Assembly (NCBI RefSeq): GCF_042186555.1
Contig: NC_133325.1
Coordinates: 757,995,128-758,059,127 of the forward strand
Source of the DNA: Aquarana catesbeiana
Taxonomy: Eukaryota; Chordata; Amphibia; Anura; Ranidae
Direction of reading: 5' to 3'
Length of the DNA: 64,000 bases
Shown here: positions 10,765 to 21,939 of the stretch, one piece after another
Numbering within the stretch: the stretch's first letter is position 1
How the letters are laid out: each line of letters starts with the position of its first letter
Notes under the pieces: model-generated
The model's database searches: none
What the model was told of the DNA's origin: nothing
Seen by the model: the letters and a program-made list of their open reading frames with translations, nothing else
Made by a program: the position numbers and the translations under genes

Positions 10765-11765
10765 TTAGTTCATCTTTACCAAAAAACTGCCTATGTAGCT
10801 AAGGGGTGCATGTAGATGAAAACATGCTGTGCAGCTTTGACCAATGCAAAGGTCATTTATAAACCTCATGAAGCCTGACCTGAAAACTCCCAGGGCATTG
10901 CTAAGAGTCCCAGCTAATACTGCTCACGATCACAGGAGTGAGCTCTCAAACGCTGAGTTCAGAGCTACTGCATCATGGGAGAGAGCAAGCACTTGCGAGG
11001 GGTCTGAATCAGAGAGAAAGCTCACTCCTGTGATGCTGAAGGTAAACAGTAAGGCCTCATGCACGCTGAATGTTATAAAAACGGCAGTAGCTTTGCAGTG
11101 AGTTTTGCAATAGCGTTTTTTAGCGTTTATAGCGTTTTTCCGCTCTTTTTTTTTTTTTTTTTTTCAGGCCTCATGCACACTGGACGTTTTTGGACGTTTT
11201 TTACAGCAGCTGTTTTTGGCTTCAGATGTTTTTTTCTACAGTCAATAAACTCCCCATTATGTTATCCTATGTGTTCATGGACACATAGGCTGTTATCAGC
11301 AGTTTTTGACTGGGGTGTTTTTTGGCTTTAAAAAAACCCCCAAAAATAGTGGCTTCTGAGAGGAGTGCTTCAGCTGTAAAAACGCTCTAATGTCAAAAAA
11401 CGCTGATAAACGTTCAAACGCTGCTCACCAGCCAAAAAACGTCCCAGCCAAAAACGGCTGATAACAGCCTACGTGTGCATGGACACATGGGATAACATGA
11501 TGGAGAGTTTGACTGTAGAAAAAAACATTTGAAGCCAAAAACAGCTGCTGTAAAAACATCCAGTGTGCATGAGGCCTCATAGCTAGGCCTCGCTTGGCAA
11601 TACCCTGGTAGTTTTTAGATCGGCTTCTTGAGGTATATAAATGGCCTACACCTAAAGAAAGGGTATTAAATTTTGGTCATAGCTGCACAGCTTGTTTTCA
11701 TCTACAGACGTCCCTTTCTGAATAGGCTATGTTTTGGTAAAGGTGTACCATGCCTTTTAAACAAA
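10765..11765. repeat. Inverted-repeat element hosting a second MITE
   Basis: The left arm (about 10765-10905) recurs in reverse complement at about 11600-11765. Shared blocks are GTAGATGAAAACA, GCTGTGCAGCT, TGACCAA, GGTCATTTATA and CCAGGGCATTGC. No coding capacity is visible. The centre is occupied by the MITE at 11167-11575. Confidence 0.72.
11167..11575. mobile_element. Palindromic MITE (GGCCTCATGCACACTGG ends)
   Basis: GGCCTCATGCACACTGGA at the left end is matched by TCCAGTGTGCATGAGGCC at the right. The homology continues inward over about 130 bp on each side (CAGCTGTTTTTGGCTTC / GAAGCCAAAAACAGCTG). No clear target duplication was found. Confidence 0.85.
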
Positions 11766-11887
11766 GTGAGTGCTGCCTGGATAGGAGATTTCCAGAGGTA
11801 CAGACAGAAGAAAACTTATACAGTGGTACAAATACCTTTTCAGTTAATCGCATTGTGAGAACAAAGAAGTTGTTCTAGTTAGTTTTA

Positions 11888-12266
11888 GGCTGAACGTCTA
11901 CTTTAACAACCTACTTGCAGCTACATTCTAAGACTAATCTATCTAGCCCTGTAAAGCAAAAATCGATGTACTTGCCTGTTCTGCAGCCGCTCCGGCCGGT
12001 GCAACGCTGAGCTGTCAGCAGCTGCTTCTCTGTGTAGGCGTGTGCAGAGGAGACAGCCGAAAACAAAAGCCCCATAGTAAGTCTATGGGTGACGTCATTT
12101 TTCAGCCGTTGTCAGCTGTGTCTTCCACACAGCATCCGCCGCTGGAAACCGGTCCGGATCTGCTGCAGAAAAGGGTATGTGTAGCAAATTTGGCAGGGTT
12201 AGATAGATTAGTCTTAGAATGTGGCTGCAAGTAGATTTAGAGTTTGTATTGGGCTGAACTTTCACT
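11888..12266. repeat. MITE with about 60-bp inverted ends
   Basis: The left CTACTTGCAGCTACATTCTA plus AGACTAATCTATCTAG blocks are inverted at about 12195-12240. The interior is GC-rich and non-coding. Confidence 0.75.
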
Positions 12267-12270
12267 TTAA

Positions 12271-13077
12271 CCACTTGCTTACAGGGCACTTAAACCCCCC
12301 CTCCTATCCAGACCAATTTTCAGCTTTCAGCTCTGTACCCAAATGAAATTTTTATCATTTTTTCACCACAAATAGAGCTTTCTTTTGGTGGTATTTGATC
12401 ACCTCTGCAGTTTTTACTTTTTGTTAAAAAAATGTAAAAAACTGAATTTTTTTAAAAATAAATTTTTTATATTTTTTTATAAAAAATTTAAAACGGGTAA
12501 TTTTTCTCCTTCATTGATGTACGCTGATGAGGCGCCAGTGATGGGCACTGATGGGCGGCAGTGATGGGCACTGATGGGTGGCAGTGATGGGCAGCACTGC
12601 CAGGTGGCACTGATTGGCACTACAGGTGGGCATTGATAGGTGGCACTTGTGGGCATTGATAAGTGGCACTTGGTGGCACTGTGGGCACTGTTAGGTGGCA
12701 CTATTATGGTGGCACTGATGAGGCAGATGTGTCTCTTCCACTTGGGGACTGATGTCCCTTACATCCGAGCCGGTGATCGGCTTTTTTTTCTACTCACGCT
12801 GTTAGCGTGAGTAAAAAAAAAAAAAAACGATTACCGATCTTTTGTTTACATCATGTGATCAGCTGTCATTGGCTGACAGCTGATCACATGGTAAGGGCCG
12901 GGATCGGCCCCTTACTCGGATCTGTGATCAGCCGAGTCTCAGTGACTCGGTGATCACAGCGCGCCCTGCAGGGCGCGCGCAGGGAGCGTGCACAGGGGAG
13001 GCCATCGTATGACGGCCTCCCGGGAATTAAGGTCCGTGCTGTGGCCATCATTAGGCCATAGCGCAGATGGCAGGTGG
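12271..13077. mobile_element. TTAA-flanked non-autonomous element (piggyBac-like), copy A
   Basis: TTAA at 12267-12270 and 13078-13081 bracket ends CCACTTGC...GGCAGGTGG. The interior shares the CTTTCTTTTGGTGGTATTTG and ATCACCTCTGCAG block with copies at 34.3-35.6, 40.8-41.8, 44.5-45.8 and 53.5-54.2 kb. It has no transposase. The superfamily is inferred from the TTAA site alone. Confidence 0.8.
12530..12715. repeat. Minisatellite inside TTAA element copy A
   Basis: Degenerate tandem units built on TGATGGGCACTGATGGGTGG and GGCACTGATGGGCA, unit about 10-20 bp. Confidence 0.85.
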
Positions 13078-13149
13078 TTAATTTTGGAACAAAGTAGTAG
13101 TGCTACCGATGTTCTGTTAAGTCACTACCATAGAACAGATTGTACTTTA

Positions 13150-13440
13150 GGAGAACTTTCACACTGGGGCAGAGGGCGTTGGCAGTAAAGCACCGCTAAT
13201 TTTAGCGGCGCTTTACCGCTGTTATAGCGGCGCTTTTCGGCCGCTAGCGGGGCGCTTCTAACCCACGATAGCAGCTGGATAAAGGGTTAAAAGCGCCCGC
13301 TAAGCGCAGCTGCCGAAGAGCTTTGGCAGCAAAGCACTAAGGCTTTCACACTGGGGCTGCAGGAGGGGGGGTGGGCGTTTTTACAAGCGCTATTTTTAGC
13401 CCTTTAGCACCTGAAAAACGCCTTCAGTGTGATAGGGGTC
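13150..13440. repeat. MITE of the TTTCACACTGGGGC family
   Basis: Contains ACTTTCACACTGGGGCAG at the left, a second GCTTTCACACTGGGGCTG inside, and TTCAGTGTGA near the right end. Internal palindromes surround GCGGCGCTTTACCGC. Related copies are at 36.6-36.9 and 42.9-43.2 kb. Confidence 0.65.
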
Positions 13441-13825
13441 TTAAAGATGTTCAATGTCCCAGACTAAGCGGAGTAGTAGATTGGTACAGGGGGTTTGGCA
13501 TGTCGGCATGTTAGGTTTAAATTGTCAAAATCCTGGGATGGAGTACATGTTGACAAGAGTTACTAAACCTTTTGGTAGATGAGCATTTTATTCGTTTGGC
13601 TGTTTTTCATAGATCATTTTTAAATTCTGAGTTTTACAGGAATCGGCAATTGCCAGCAGTCAATAGGTGGGTTAGAAATTTGATAAGGTAATGATTGGTG
13701 CCTCCTGCTTTCTTGTTCAGCAGAGCTTCACAAGGTTTGTTGCATAGATAGCAACCATAAAGTCAAGGTGGATTTGATTTAAATCAAGTCGATTTAAATC
13801 GCTAGTAAAAAGGCTTGATTTTAAC

Positions 13826-13984
13826 CAGGGATATGGAATTAGCGGACCTCCAGCTGTTGCAGAACTACAAGTCCCATGAGGCATAGCAAGACTCTGACCG
13901 CCAAAAGCATGACACCCAGAGGCAGAGACATGATGGGATTTGTAGTTTTGCAACAGCTGGATCTCCGCTAATTGTATATCCCTG
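13826..13984. mobile_element. hAT-type MITE (CTCCAGCTGTTGCA family)
   Basis: Ends CAGGGATAT...ATATCCCTG, with AATTAGCGGACCTCC and CAGCTGTTGCA inverted on the other side. The flanks ATTTTAAC (13818-13825) and ATTTAAAC (13985-13992) are a probable 8-bp duplication with one mismatch. Relatives at 30631-30762 and 56887-57044 share the ACTACAAGTCCCAT core. Confidence 0.85.
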
Positions 13985-13994
13985 ATTTAAACTA

Positions 13995-14306
13995 AGGGTG
14001 CACCGAATGGAAATTTTGGTACCGAAAATGAAGGATGCACTAGGCCGGAAACAGATACCGAAAATGACAGTTTTTTAAAAAATTATTTATTTTTGTGAAT
14101 AATTGTATTATATTCAACTTTTTAATTAATAACATCAGATTAAATTAATATGAATTTATTGTTGGCCATTATTGGCACCTTTTAGTGCAAGAAAAGTAAA
14201 AAAAAAAGTGCAATCTGCAGTCTCTAACCATCTCTTGTATCATGTGTGCAATCTTTTACTTAAACACACTGCTAATAGTAGCAAAATTTCCATTCGGTGC
14301 ACTTCT
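13995..14306. mobile_element. hAT remnant with GTGCACCGAATGG terminal repeats
   Basis: GGTGCACCGAATGGAAATTT at 13999 is inverted as AAATTTCCATTCGGTGCAC at 14285-14303. The interior is AT-rich. A BED-finger fragment 460 bp downstream may come from the same family. Confidence 0.7.
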
Positions 14307-14335
14307 AGCAGACATTTATACAAGAGATCAATGCA

Positions 14336-14742
14336 GGCTCGCCAGTTGCCGTCACGCGCAGGCTCGCCAGTGCCCAGCAGCCCCCGCCATCTGCAGCCTC
14401 GCCAGTGCCCAGCAGCCCCCGCCATCTGCAGCCTCGCCAGTGCCCAGCAGCCCCCACCACTGCCCGCCATCTGCAGCCTCGCCAGTGCCCAGCTGCCCCC
14501 ACCACTGCCCGCCATCTGCAGCCTCGCCAGTGCCCAGCAGCCCCCACCACTGCCCGCCATCTGCAGCCTCGCCAGTGCCCAGCAGCCCCCACCACTGCCC
14601 GCCATCTGCAGCCTCGCCAGTGCCCAGCAGCCCTCACCACTGCCCGCCATCTGCAGCCTCGCCAGTGCCCAGCAGCCCCCACCACTGCCCGCCATCTGCA
14701 GCCTCGCCAGTGCCCAGCAGCCCCCACCACTGCCCGCCATCT
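14336..14742. repeat. 45-bp minisatellite (about 8 units)
   Basis: The unit runs CTGCAGCCTCGCCAGTGCCC, AGCAGCCCCCACCACTGCCC, GCCAT. Starts at 14471, 14516, 14561, 14606, 14651 and 14696 are exactly 45 bases apart. The first units are shortened (about 36 bp, lacking the CACCACTGC part). Sequence identity is very high, with single changes such as AGCTGC and CCCTCAC. Several frames on both strands stay open through the array because 45 is a multiple of three; this is not evidence of a gene. Confidence 0.97.
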
Positions 14743-14768
14743 TAAAAAAAATTCAAACAGCCCTTTCC

Positions 14769-14915
14769 TCACAGAATGTTCTCATGATGATGATTAATTC
14801 GGGCCACCAGGCCTTGCATCCTTCTTGCATTTTGCACACTACCTGCTTTACCCATAGGTAGAGGAACTTCATTAAAATATTCCCAGACTGGGTCTCTTTT
14901 ACGGCTTGCTGCCAT
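14769..14915 (-). pseudogene. hAT transposase N-terminus (BED-finger-like), degenerate
   Basis: A 48-codon frame from ATG at 14915 reads RDPVWEYFNEV, then KAGSVQNARRMQGLVARI and NHHHENIL. Spacing and flanking residues match BED zinc fingers of hAT transposases (VWxYF, CxxC, MQGLVARxxxHH). Both cysteines of the CxxC pair and the final Cys ligand have been replaced, so zinc binding is lost. Nothing of the catalytic domain follows. Confidence 0.72.
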
Positions 14916-15619
14916 TTTGCTCCTCAAGGGAGGAATAAAGCACTTCAAGCTATGTGCAGGAAGATCACAAGGTTTATAAGCTGCTTAGTTTTCTCTTTCA
15001 TTTTTACTACTTGCCCTTCCTCCTCACACAGATGCATTTCTTTCTCGAACATCACGGGACACAGAGCCTCAGTAATTACTGATGGGTTATATAGGTATCA
15101 CTGGTGATTGGACACTGGCACACCCTATCAGGAAGTTCAACCCCCTATATAATCCCTCCCCCTTGCAGGGATACCTCAGTTTTTACGCCAGTGTCTTAGG
15201 TGATGGACGTGTAAAGATGTCCTGTGCTGAGCTCCAAAGGGAATATCCTAAGATCCTATACTGGGGCAAGCCAGGCGAACCGGATCCATTCAAAGTGTCT
15301 TTTCATGGCCGAATTGAATGGTACCCGGGCCTCGTGTCCGAAGAAACGAGGTTTTACCCGTAATGCTTCTCTTTTTAGAGAGCTGGACCCCGCAGATCAG
15401 AAAATGGCTTTAAACTTCCTAATTTCTGGCGAGGTGCTTTACGGTCCCAGAACTGTTGGATCCCCCTATTCGTAGGGGGCCCCAGTCTCTGACGGTTTTT
15501 TCAAACGGAGCCCACCGTGAGAGGTGAAGATTGGGTCTGTGTAAACAGCACCCTGCAGCTGGATAAGGTAAGAGGAGATTCCACAGAATTTTTGAGTTCT
15601 AGTGGCTTTTCTCCTTTAA

Positions 15620-16815
15620 CCACTTCCCGACCGCCGCACGACTATATACGTCCTAAGTTTGAACGGGGATATCGTTGTTATGGCAGCAGCTAGCTGCCAT
15701 AACCCCGGTATCCCCGTTTTCGTGCGGCGGCCGGCTTTCAGATAAAAGTGGTCCCTGCGGCGGATTCGCCGCGAGATTACTTTTATCGGTGGCGGGAGAG
15801 GGGCCCCCCCCTCCCGCCGCGATCCGGTGCCCTCCGCCGCTTACTGGAGCCGTCGGTAGCGGCGGAGGCGATCGCGTCCTCTGCCGTTGTGTGTCAGGAG
15901 ATGAGTGAGGCCAAGATGGCGCTCACTCGTCTCCAAGATACTGCTGGGCGGAAGCGACGTCAAAACGTCACTTCCGTCCACGCCTCTTAAAGGCATATTT
16001 TTTCAAATGTCATTTTTCTAAATGACTTTTTTTTTTTTTTTTTATTGCATTTTAGTGTAAATATGAGATCTGAGGTCTTTTTGACCACAGATCTCATATT
16101 TAAGAGGTCCTGTCATGCTTTTTTCTATTACAAGGGATGTTTACATTCCTTGTAATAGGAATAAAAGTGACACATTTTTTTTTTTTAAACAGTGTAAAAA
16201 TAAATAAAATATTTTAAAATAAATAATAAAAATAAAAAAAAAAAATTTTAAAACCCCCCTGTCCCGATGAGCTCGCGCGCAGAAGCGAACGCACACGCGA
16301 GTAGCGCCTGCATATGAAAACGGTGGTCAAACCACACATGTGAGGTATCACAGCGACCGGTAGAGCGAGAGCAATAATTCTAGCCCTAGACCTCCTCTGT
16401 AGCGCAAAATATGCAACCTGTAGAATTTTTTAAACGTCGCCTATGGAGATTTTTGAGGGTAAAAGTTTGACGCCATTCCACGAGCGGGCGCAATTTTCAA
16501 GCATGACATGTTGGGTATCAATTTACTTGGCGTAACATTATATTTCACAATATTAAAAAAAATTGGGATAACTTTACTGTTGTTTTATTTTTTTATTCAA
16601 AAAAGTGAATTTTTTCCAAAAAAAGTGCGCTTATAAGACCGCTGCGCAAATACGGTGCAAAAAAAAGTATTGCAATGACCGCCATTGTATTCTCTAGGGT
16701 GTTAGAAGAAAAACCATATATAATGTTTGGGGGGTTCTAAGTAATTTTCTAGCAGAAAAACCTGTTTTAAACATGTAAACACCTAAAATCCAAAACGAGG
16801 CTGGTCCTTAAGTGG
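15620..16815. mobile_element. TTAA-flanked element inserted in the DIRS leader
   Basis: TTAA at 15616-15619 and 16816-16819. The ends CCACTTCCCGACC and AAGTGG are inverted at their tips. An internal palindrome near 15650-15735 (CGGGGATATCG.. / GGTATCCCCG, centred on GCAGCTAGCTGC) and a second around 16060-16100 (ATATGAGATCTGAGGTC / GACCACAGATCTCATAT). No coding sequence. Confidence 0.82.
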
Positions 16816-17465
16816 TTAAGGTAAATGCATGCTATGCCTATTGTGACCACCGGGGGCTGCCAAGAGCACAAACCCTGCACATGCTGACTGTTTGTCTCAG
16901 TGTTTTTTCATCGCTGTCTATGTCTCAAGCCGGCTGCAAGGTAAGATGGAAGGGGGGATTTCTCATGTTTGAATGTTCCCCCCCCCAGGCTAGAGAGGGG
17001 CCACAGGGGTCTAGAAAGTGGTTATACCACCCGGACTCTGTGGCCTAATGGCCACCATCTCTGAAGATAGCCGTTCAGGCAGATCTCGTTACCAGCCTCC
17101 CTCCCTCCCCAGCCTTTCTCCAGAAGCATGACAGGAGAGTCGGCCAGCGCGGGAAGCACTCGTTTTTTTCAAAACTCGAGGGGGGGGGGGGGGGCGGTAG
17201 AGGAGGGGGCGGGACATCAGCACAGGTGCTTAGACTCCCACTCAGGCCAGCTGCAGGCTATTAAAGGCACTCTGTACAGGTGCACACAGCCTTCTAAGAG
17301 ACACAGAGCTGACGGTCGCATGTAAGGTGGGACACAGGCATTCTCCTAGGCAGCATTTACTGAAGTAACACCAGACTGAGCATTGGGTAGCAAGGCTTTT
17401 AGCCAGACTACATCGCTCAGCGGGCAGTGTTCATTTGTATACCTCACACCTTGTTGCTTTGCACT

Positions 17466-18701
17466 ATGGGTAGAAGAGGTTCAAGCACCCCAGGAACCAG
17501 AGACACTAGGGGATCTCGTTCAGGTTCTGAGGGCCCCCTGTCGGCAGCATCCTCCCCCCCTAAAGATGGGCCAGGGATGGCTAGCCAGGGAGAGCCATCG
17601 GGGTCAGGGGCTACACCTGCTTCTGGCACTTCAGCCCCTGTATATATTACACAAGAGGTTTTTTCCTCAACCATTAATGGTCTAGAGGAAAGATAAATGG
17701 CCGTGGTTACGTCTTCACTCAGTGGAAGAAAACGCACTAGGCTTTCCTCTGTTCCCCAAGACCCTCAGACAGAGGAGCTCTGGGATAAAGGAGATGAATC
17801 CCTTTCAGAGGATCGGGATGGGACGGATGATTCCTCTTCGGAGGAATCAGGTGGAGAGGGACTCTCTGCGACTTCCCAAGAGGAGAAAGTCTTAGTGCAG
17901 ATCCTTACTGGATTGGTCCGCTCCACATTTAAGTTGCCCATACCTGAAACTGCTAAAGAATCCTCTTCTGCTTTGGGGTCACTGAAACCTTTCCAAGCAG
18001 CACATGCTTTTCCTGTTCATACTTTACTTGAAAAGCTAATTTATTCTGAGTGGGATCACCCAGAAAAACGTTTTTTTCCGCCGAGAAAATTTTCAACACT
18101 TTATCCGATGGAAGAAAAGTTTATTAAAATGTGGGGAATACCGGCTATTGATGCCGCCATTTCCTCCGTAAATAATAGCCTGACTTGTCCTGTAGACAAT
18201 GCTCAGATGCTCAGGGATCCTGTAGATAAAAGGATGGAATCCCTATTGAAGGATGTTTTCTCCTTAGCAGGATCAGTGGCCCAACCTGCAGTAGCAGCGA
18301 TTGGAGTCTGTCAATACTTAAGAGACCATGTTAAGCTGGTCATCAAAGTATTACCTGAACAGCAGGCCCAGGGGTTTGCTAACCTTCCAGCGGCCTTATG
18401 CTTTGTGGTTGACGCCATTAGAGATTCTATCGTGCAAACCTCCCGTCTTTCACTGGGGTTGGTGCATATACGTAGAATCCTATGGTTGAAAAATTGGTCA
18501 GCCGAAGCACCATGTAAGAAGCTACTGGCTGGGTTTCCATTTCGTGGTGCAAGGTTGTTTGGAGAGGACTTGGATAACTATATCAAGAGAATCTCTTGTG
18601 GGAAAAGCACTCTCTTACCTGTCAAGAAGAAGAGTAAGCGTCCCTCTTTCAAACGGACTCTTTCCCCAGCGCCGGGGGCTTCAGCCTCCAGGCAGTCTTG
18701 A
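17466..18701 (+). pseudogene. DIRS gag-like ORF with one in-frame stop
   Basis: The frame begins MGRRGSSTPGTRDTRGSRSG at 17466, meets TAA at 17694-17696, then stays open to 18701. The N-terminal third is Ser/Gly/Pro/Glu-rich. The middle shows the conserved PVHTLLEKLIYSEWDHPEKR region and PVDKRMESLLKDVF. The end is basic (KKKSKRPSFKRTLSP), fitting nucleic-acid binding. It overlaps the start of the pol frame. Confidence 0.85.
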
Positions 18702-20699
18702 CGGCCGCCTCCATCGGGGTCCAGAGACGAGAGTCAACCCCAGGGACAAAAGAAGTCCTGGGGAAAGAAGCCTACTAGGCAAAACACTAAGACCTCTGCA
18801 TGAGGGGGCGCCCCCGCTCACTCGAGTGGGGGGAAGACTGCGACAGTTCTCAGAGCTCTGGCAGGAGGACTTCCAGGACAGATGGGTAATCTCCACGGTA
18901 ACCTTAGGGTACAAGCTGGAGTTTCAGGAATTCCCCTCTCCTCGGTTCCTCAGATCAAGTGTTCCCAGAGACCCAGAGAAAAAGCAGTCGCTCCTTCTAG
19001 CGTTAGAGCGACTTTTGTCGCAGGAGGTCATTATGATAGTTCCCGCAAAGGACCAGGGATTGGGCTTCTATTCCAACCTTTTTACGGTCCAAAAGCCAAA
19101 TGGGGATGTCAGGCCCATTCTGGACTTAAGGGATCTGAACCGATTCCTAAGGATTCAATCCTTCCGCATGGAATCAATTCGAACAGTAGTTCCCACCCTG
19201 CAGGGAGGAGAATTTCTGGCATCAATAGACATCAGAGATGTATATCTGCATGTGCCCATTTTTCCTGCTCATCAGAAGTTTCTGCGCTTCGAGGTAGGAG
19301 GGCGCCATTTCCAGTTTGTGGCTCTGCCTTTCGGGATAGCCACTGCACCTCGAGTGTTCACAAAGATTTGGCTCCTCCTCTAGCCAGATTAAGGGCTCAG
19401 GGTATAGCTGTCATAGCATACCTAGACGACCTGCTCTTGATAGACCGGTCGGTAGCCTCTTTGAATGGAAACTTGAGGACCACAGTCAGGTATCTAGAAC
19501 ACCTGGGTTGGATCCTCAACTTAGAAAAGTCTTTCCTAAAACCAGTAAGAAGACTGGAGTATTTAGGTCTGATTATAGATACAGGCCAGGAGAAAATATT
19601 TCTACCCCAGGCAAAGATCACTGCTTTGAGAGAGCTGATTCTGACAGTAAGGACCAAGAAGGGTCCCTCAGTCCGCCTTTGTATGAGGCTACTAGGGAAG
19701 ATGGTGTCTTCATTCGAAGCAGTTCCCTATGCTCAGTTTCACTCAAGAATGCTGCAACACAGTATTCTGTCGACCTGGAACAGGAAAGTTCAGGCATTAG
19801 ACTTTCCGATGTACCTGTCGCATGCGGTGCGTCAGAGCCTCAATTGGTGGCTCATACCCGAAAACCTGCAGAAGGGGAAATCCTTTCTACCGGTTACCTG
19901 GACGGTGGTAACAACAGATGCCAGTCTGTCAGGTTGGGGAGCAGTTCTGGAATAGGCTGCGGTCCAAGGGGTATGGTCCAAGACAGAGAGGACCTTACCC
20001 ATCAACATTCTGGAGATCCGGGCGATACATCTAGCTCTAAAGGCCTGGACTATCAGGCTACAGGGTTGTCCGGTCAGGATCCAGTCCGACAATGCCACAG
20101 CAGTGGCTTATGTCAATCATCAGGGAGGCACCCGGAGCCGAGTTGCTCAAAAAGAGGTGAACCAGATCTTAGTCTGGGCAGAGATGCATGTGCCATGCAT
20201 ATCGGCAGTTTTCATCCCGGGAATAGAGAATTGGCAGGCGGACTATCTAAGTCGCCAGCAGTTACTTCCAGGGGAATGGTCTCTGCATCCCGACGTCTTT
20301 TGGGCCATATGCCAAAGATGGGGGGTTCCAGATGTAGATCTCTTTGCATCCCGATTCAACAAAAAGATAGACAGATTTGTGGCAAGGACAAAAGATCCTC
20401 TTGCATGCGGGACGGATGCGTTGGTGATTCCGTGGCATCGGTTCTCACTGATTTACGCATTCCCGCCTATTCTGCTGTTACCACGACTCCTTCGCAGGAT
20501 CAGGCAGGAAAGGAAGTCAGTACTTCTGGTGGCCCCCGCTTGGCCCAGAAGGACTTGGTATGCAGAAATAGTAAGGATGACAGTAGGTTCCCCGTGGACA
20601 CTACCGGAACGCCCAGACCTGTTATCTCAGGGTCCAGTGTTCCATCCTGCCTTACAAACGCTAAATTTGACGGTTTGGCTATTGAGACCCACGTTCTGA
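18700..20699 (+). pseudogene. DIRS pol: reverse transcriptase, RNase H, methyltransferase-like domain (frameshifted)
   Basis: RT fingers and palm: NLFTVQKPNGDVRPILDLRD and ASIDIRDVYLHVPI. One base is lost near 19367, so the frame shifts before the catalytic YLDDLLL (about 19420). RNase H begins at VTTDASLSGWGAV (about 19905). A TAG at 19953-19955 interrupts it, and the frame then resumes to ADYLSRQQLLPG (about 20240). The downstream DVDLFASRFNKKIDRF...YAFPPILLLPRLL region matches the adenine-methyltransferase-like segment described for DIRS pol. The genes overlap gag upstream and the recombinase downstream, as in other DIRS elements. Confidence 0.88.
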
Positions 20700-21725
20700 A
20701 GAGTCGTGGGCTCTCAGGTCCTGTCATATCTACCTTGATTAATGCAAGGAAGCCAGCTTCCAGGATGATTTATCATAGAGTCTGGAAAGCTTATATAACC
20801 TGGTGTGAATCCAGAGGTTGGCATCCCAGGAAATATGTCATAGGTAGAATTCTTGATTTTCTACAATTAGGATTAGAGATGAAGCTGGCCTTGAGTACCC
20901 TCAAGGGCCAGGTCTCTGCTTTATCAGTATTATTTCAGCGGCCACTTGCTTCGCATTCTTCGGTCCGAAACTTTATGCAGGGGGTGATGCGTCTTAATCC
21001 TCCGGTTAAAGCGCCCCTAAACCCCTGGGACTTGAACTTGGTCCTGGCTGTGTTACAGAAACAGCCTTTTGAACCAATAAGTCAGATTCCTTTGGTCTTG
21101 TTGACAAGGAAGTTAATTTTTCTGGTGGCCATCTCTTCTGCTAGAAGAGTATCAGAATTAGCAGCTCTTTCCTGTAAGGAGCCTTATTTGATTATACACA
21201 AGGATAGAGTGGTACTACGCCCTCATCCTAGTTTTTTACCGAAGGTGGTTTCTGATTTTCATTTAAACCAAGACATTGTTCTACCTTCCTTTTTTCCAGA
21301 TCCCTGTACTCCGGAAGAGAGATCTCTACATTCGTTGGAGGTAGTAAGAGCAGTTAAGGCCTATCTAGGGGCAACTACTCAGATCCGCAGGACGGATGTT
21401 TTTGTTTGTGCTGCCAGAGGGTCCCAATAGAGGACAGGCAGCGTCAAAAGCTACCATTTCTAAATGGATTCGACAGTTGATCATTCAAGCTTACGGTTTG
21501 AAACAGAAGATTCCTCCGTTTCAGATCAGGGCACATTCCATAAGGGCTATTGGTGCTTCTTGGGCAGTGCGTCACCAGGCCTCTATGGCTCAAATCTGCA
21601 AGGCCGCAACCTGGTCTTCAGTTCATACATTCACCAGATTCTATCAGGTGGATGTGAGAAGGCATGAGGATATCGCCTTTGGGCGTAGTGTGCTGCAGGC
21701 AGCGGTACAGGGTCCTCAGGTCTGA
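20680..21725 (+). pseudogene. DIRS tyrosine recombinase, one frameshift
   Basis: The N-terminal SAM-like core-binding region (about 20690-21000) contains YHRVWKAYITWCESRGW. The catalytic domain keeps Arg in SSARRVSELAAL (about 21135), the His-x-x-Arg pair in RAHSIRAIGASWA (about 21525) and the nucleophilic Tyr in TFTRFYQVD (about 21630). A one-base shift at about 21400-21430 separates the first Arg from the rest. In DIRS this enzyme replaces integrase. Confidence 0.9.
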
Positions 21726-21767
21726 TTGCACCCTACTTGGTCCTCAGGTAGCATTGCTCTGGGACAT

Positions 21768-21885
21768 CCCATCAGTAATTACTGAGGCTCTGTGTCCCGT
21801 GATGTTCGAGAAAGAAAATAGGATTTTTTGAAACAGCTTACCTGTAAAATCCTTTTCTTTCGAAGGACATCACGGGACACAGAGG
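21768..21885. repeat. DIRS internal complementary region
   Basis: The first half (CAGTAATTACTGAGGCTCTG to TCGAGAAAGAA) is the reverse complement of the extreme left end at 15037. The second half (AATAGGATTTTTTGAAACAG to CACGGGACACAGAG) is the reverse complement of the extreme right end at 22045-22110. The two meet at AAAGAA/AATAGG. This is the template that restores both ends during circle formation. Confidence 0.93.
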
Positions 21886-21939
21886 TCCCGCCCCTCTTTT
21901 AATACACTATATTGCTTGGCTACAAAACTGAGGTATCCC

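Noticed and set aside
14336..14742. Regularly spaced repeat considered as a CRISPR-like array
   Set aside because: No unique spacers; units are contiguous and identical, in a vertebrate nuclear context.
14172..14861. Open frames of 229, 166, 167, 155 and 130 codons
   Set aside because: They are the several stop-free phases of a 45-bp minisatellite, on both strands, with no protein-like composition or splice context.
15600..16820. Treating TTAACCACTT elements as autonomous piggyBac transposons
   Set aside because: No DDD transposase frame is present in any copy; only the TTAA target supports the superfamily.
17697..18701. 334-codon host gene candidate
   Set aside because: It lies in DIRS gag position between DIRS repeats, in frame with an upstream gag start and one stop.
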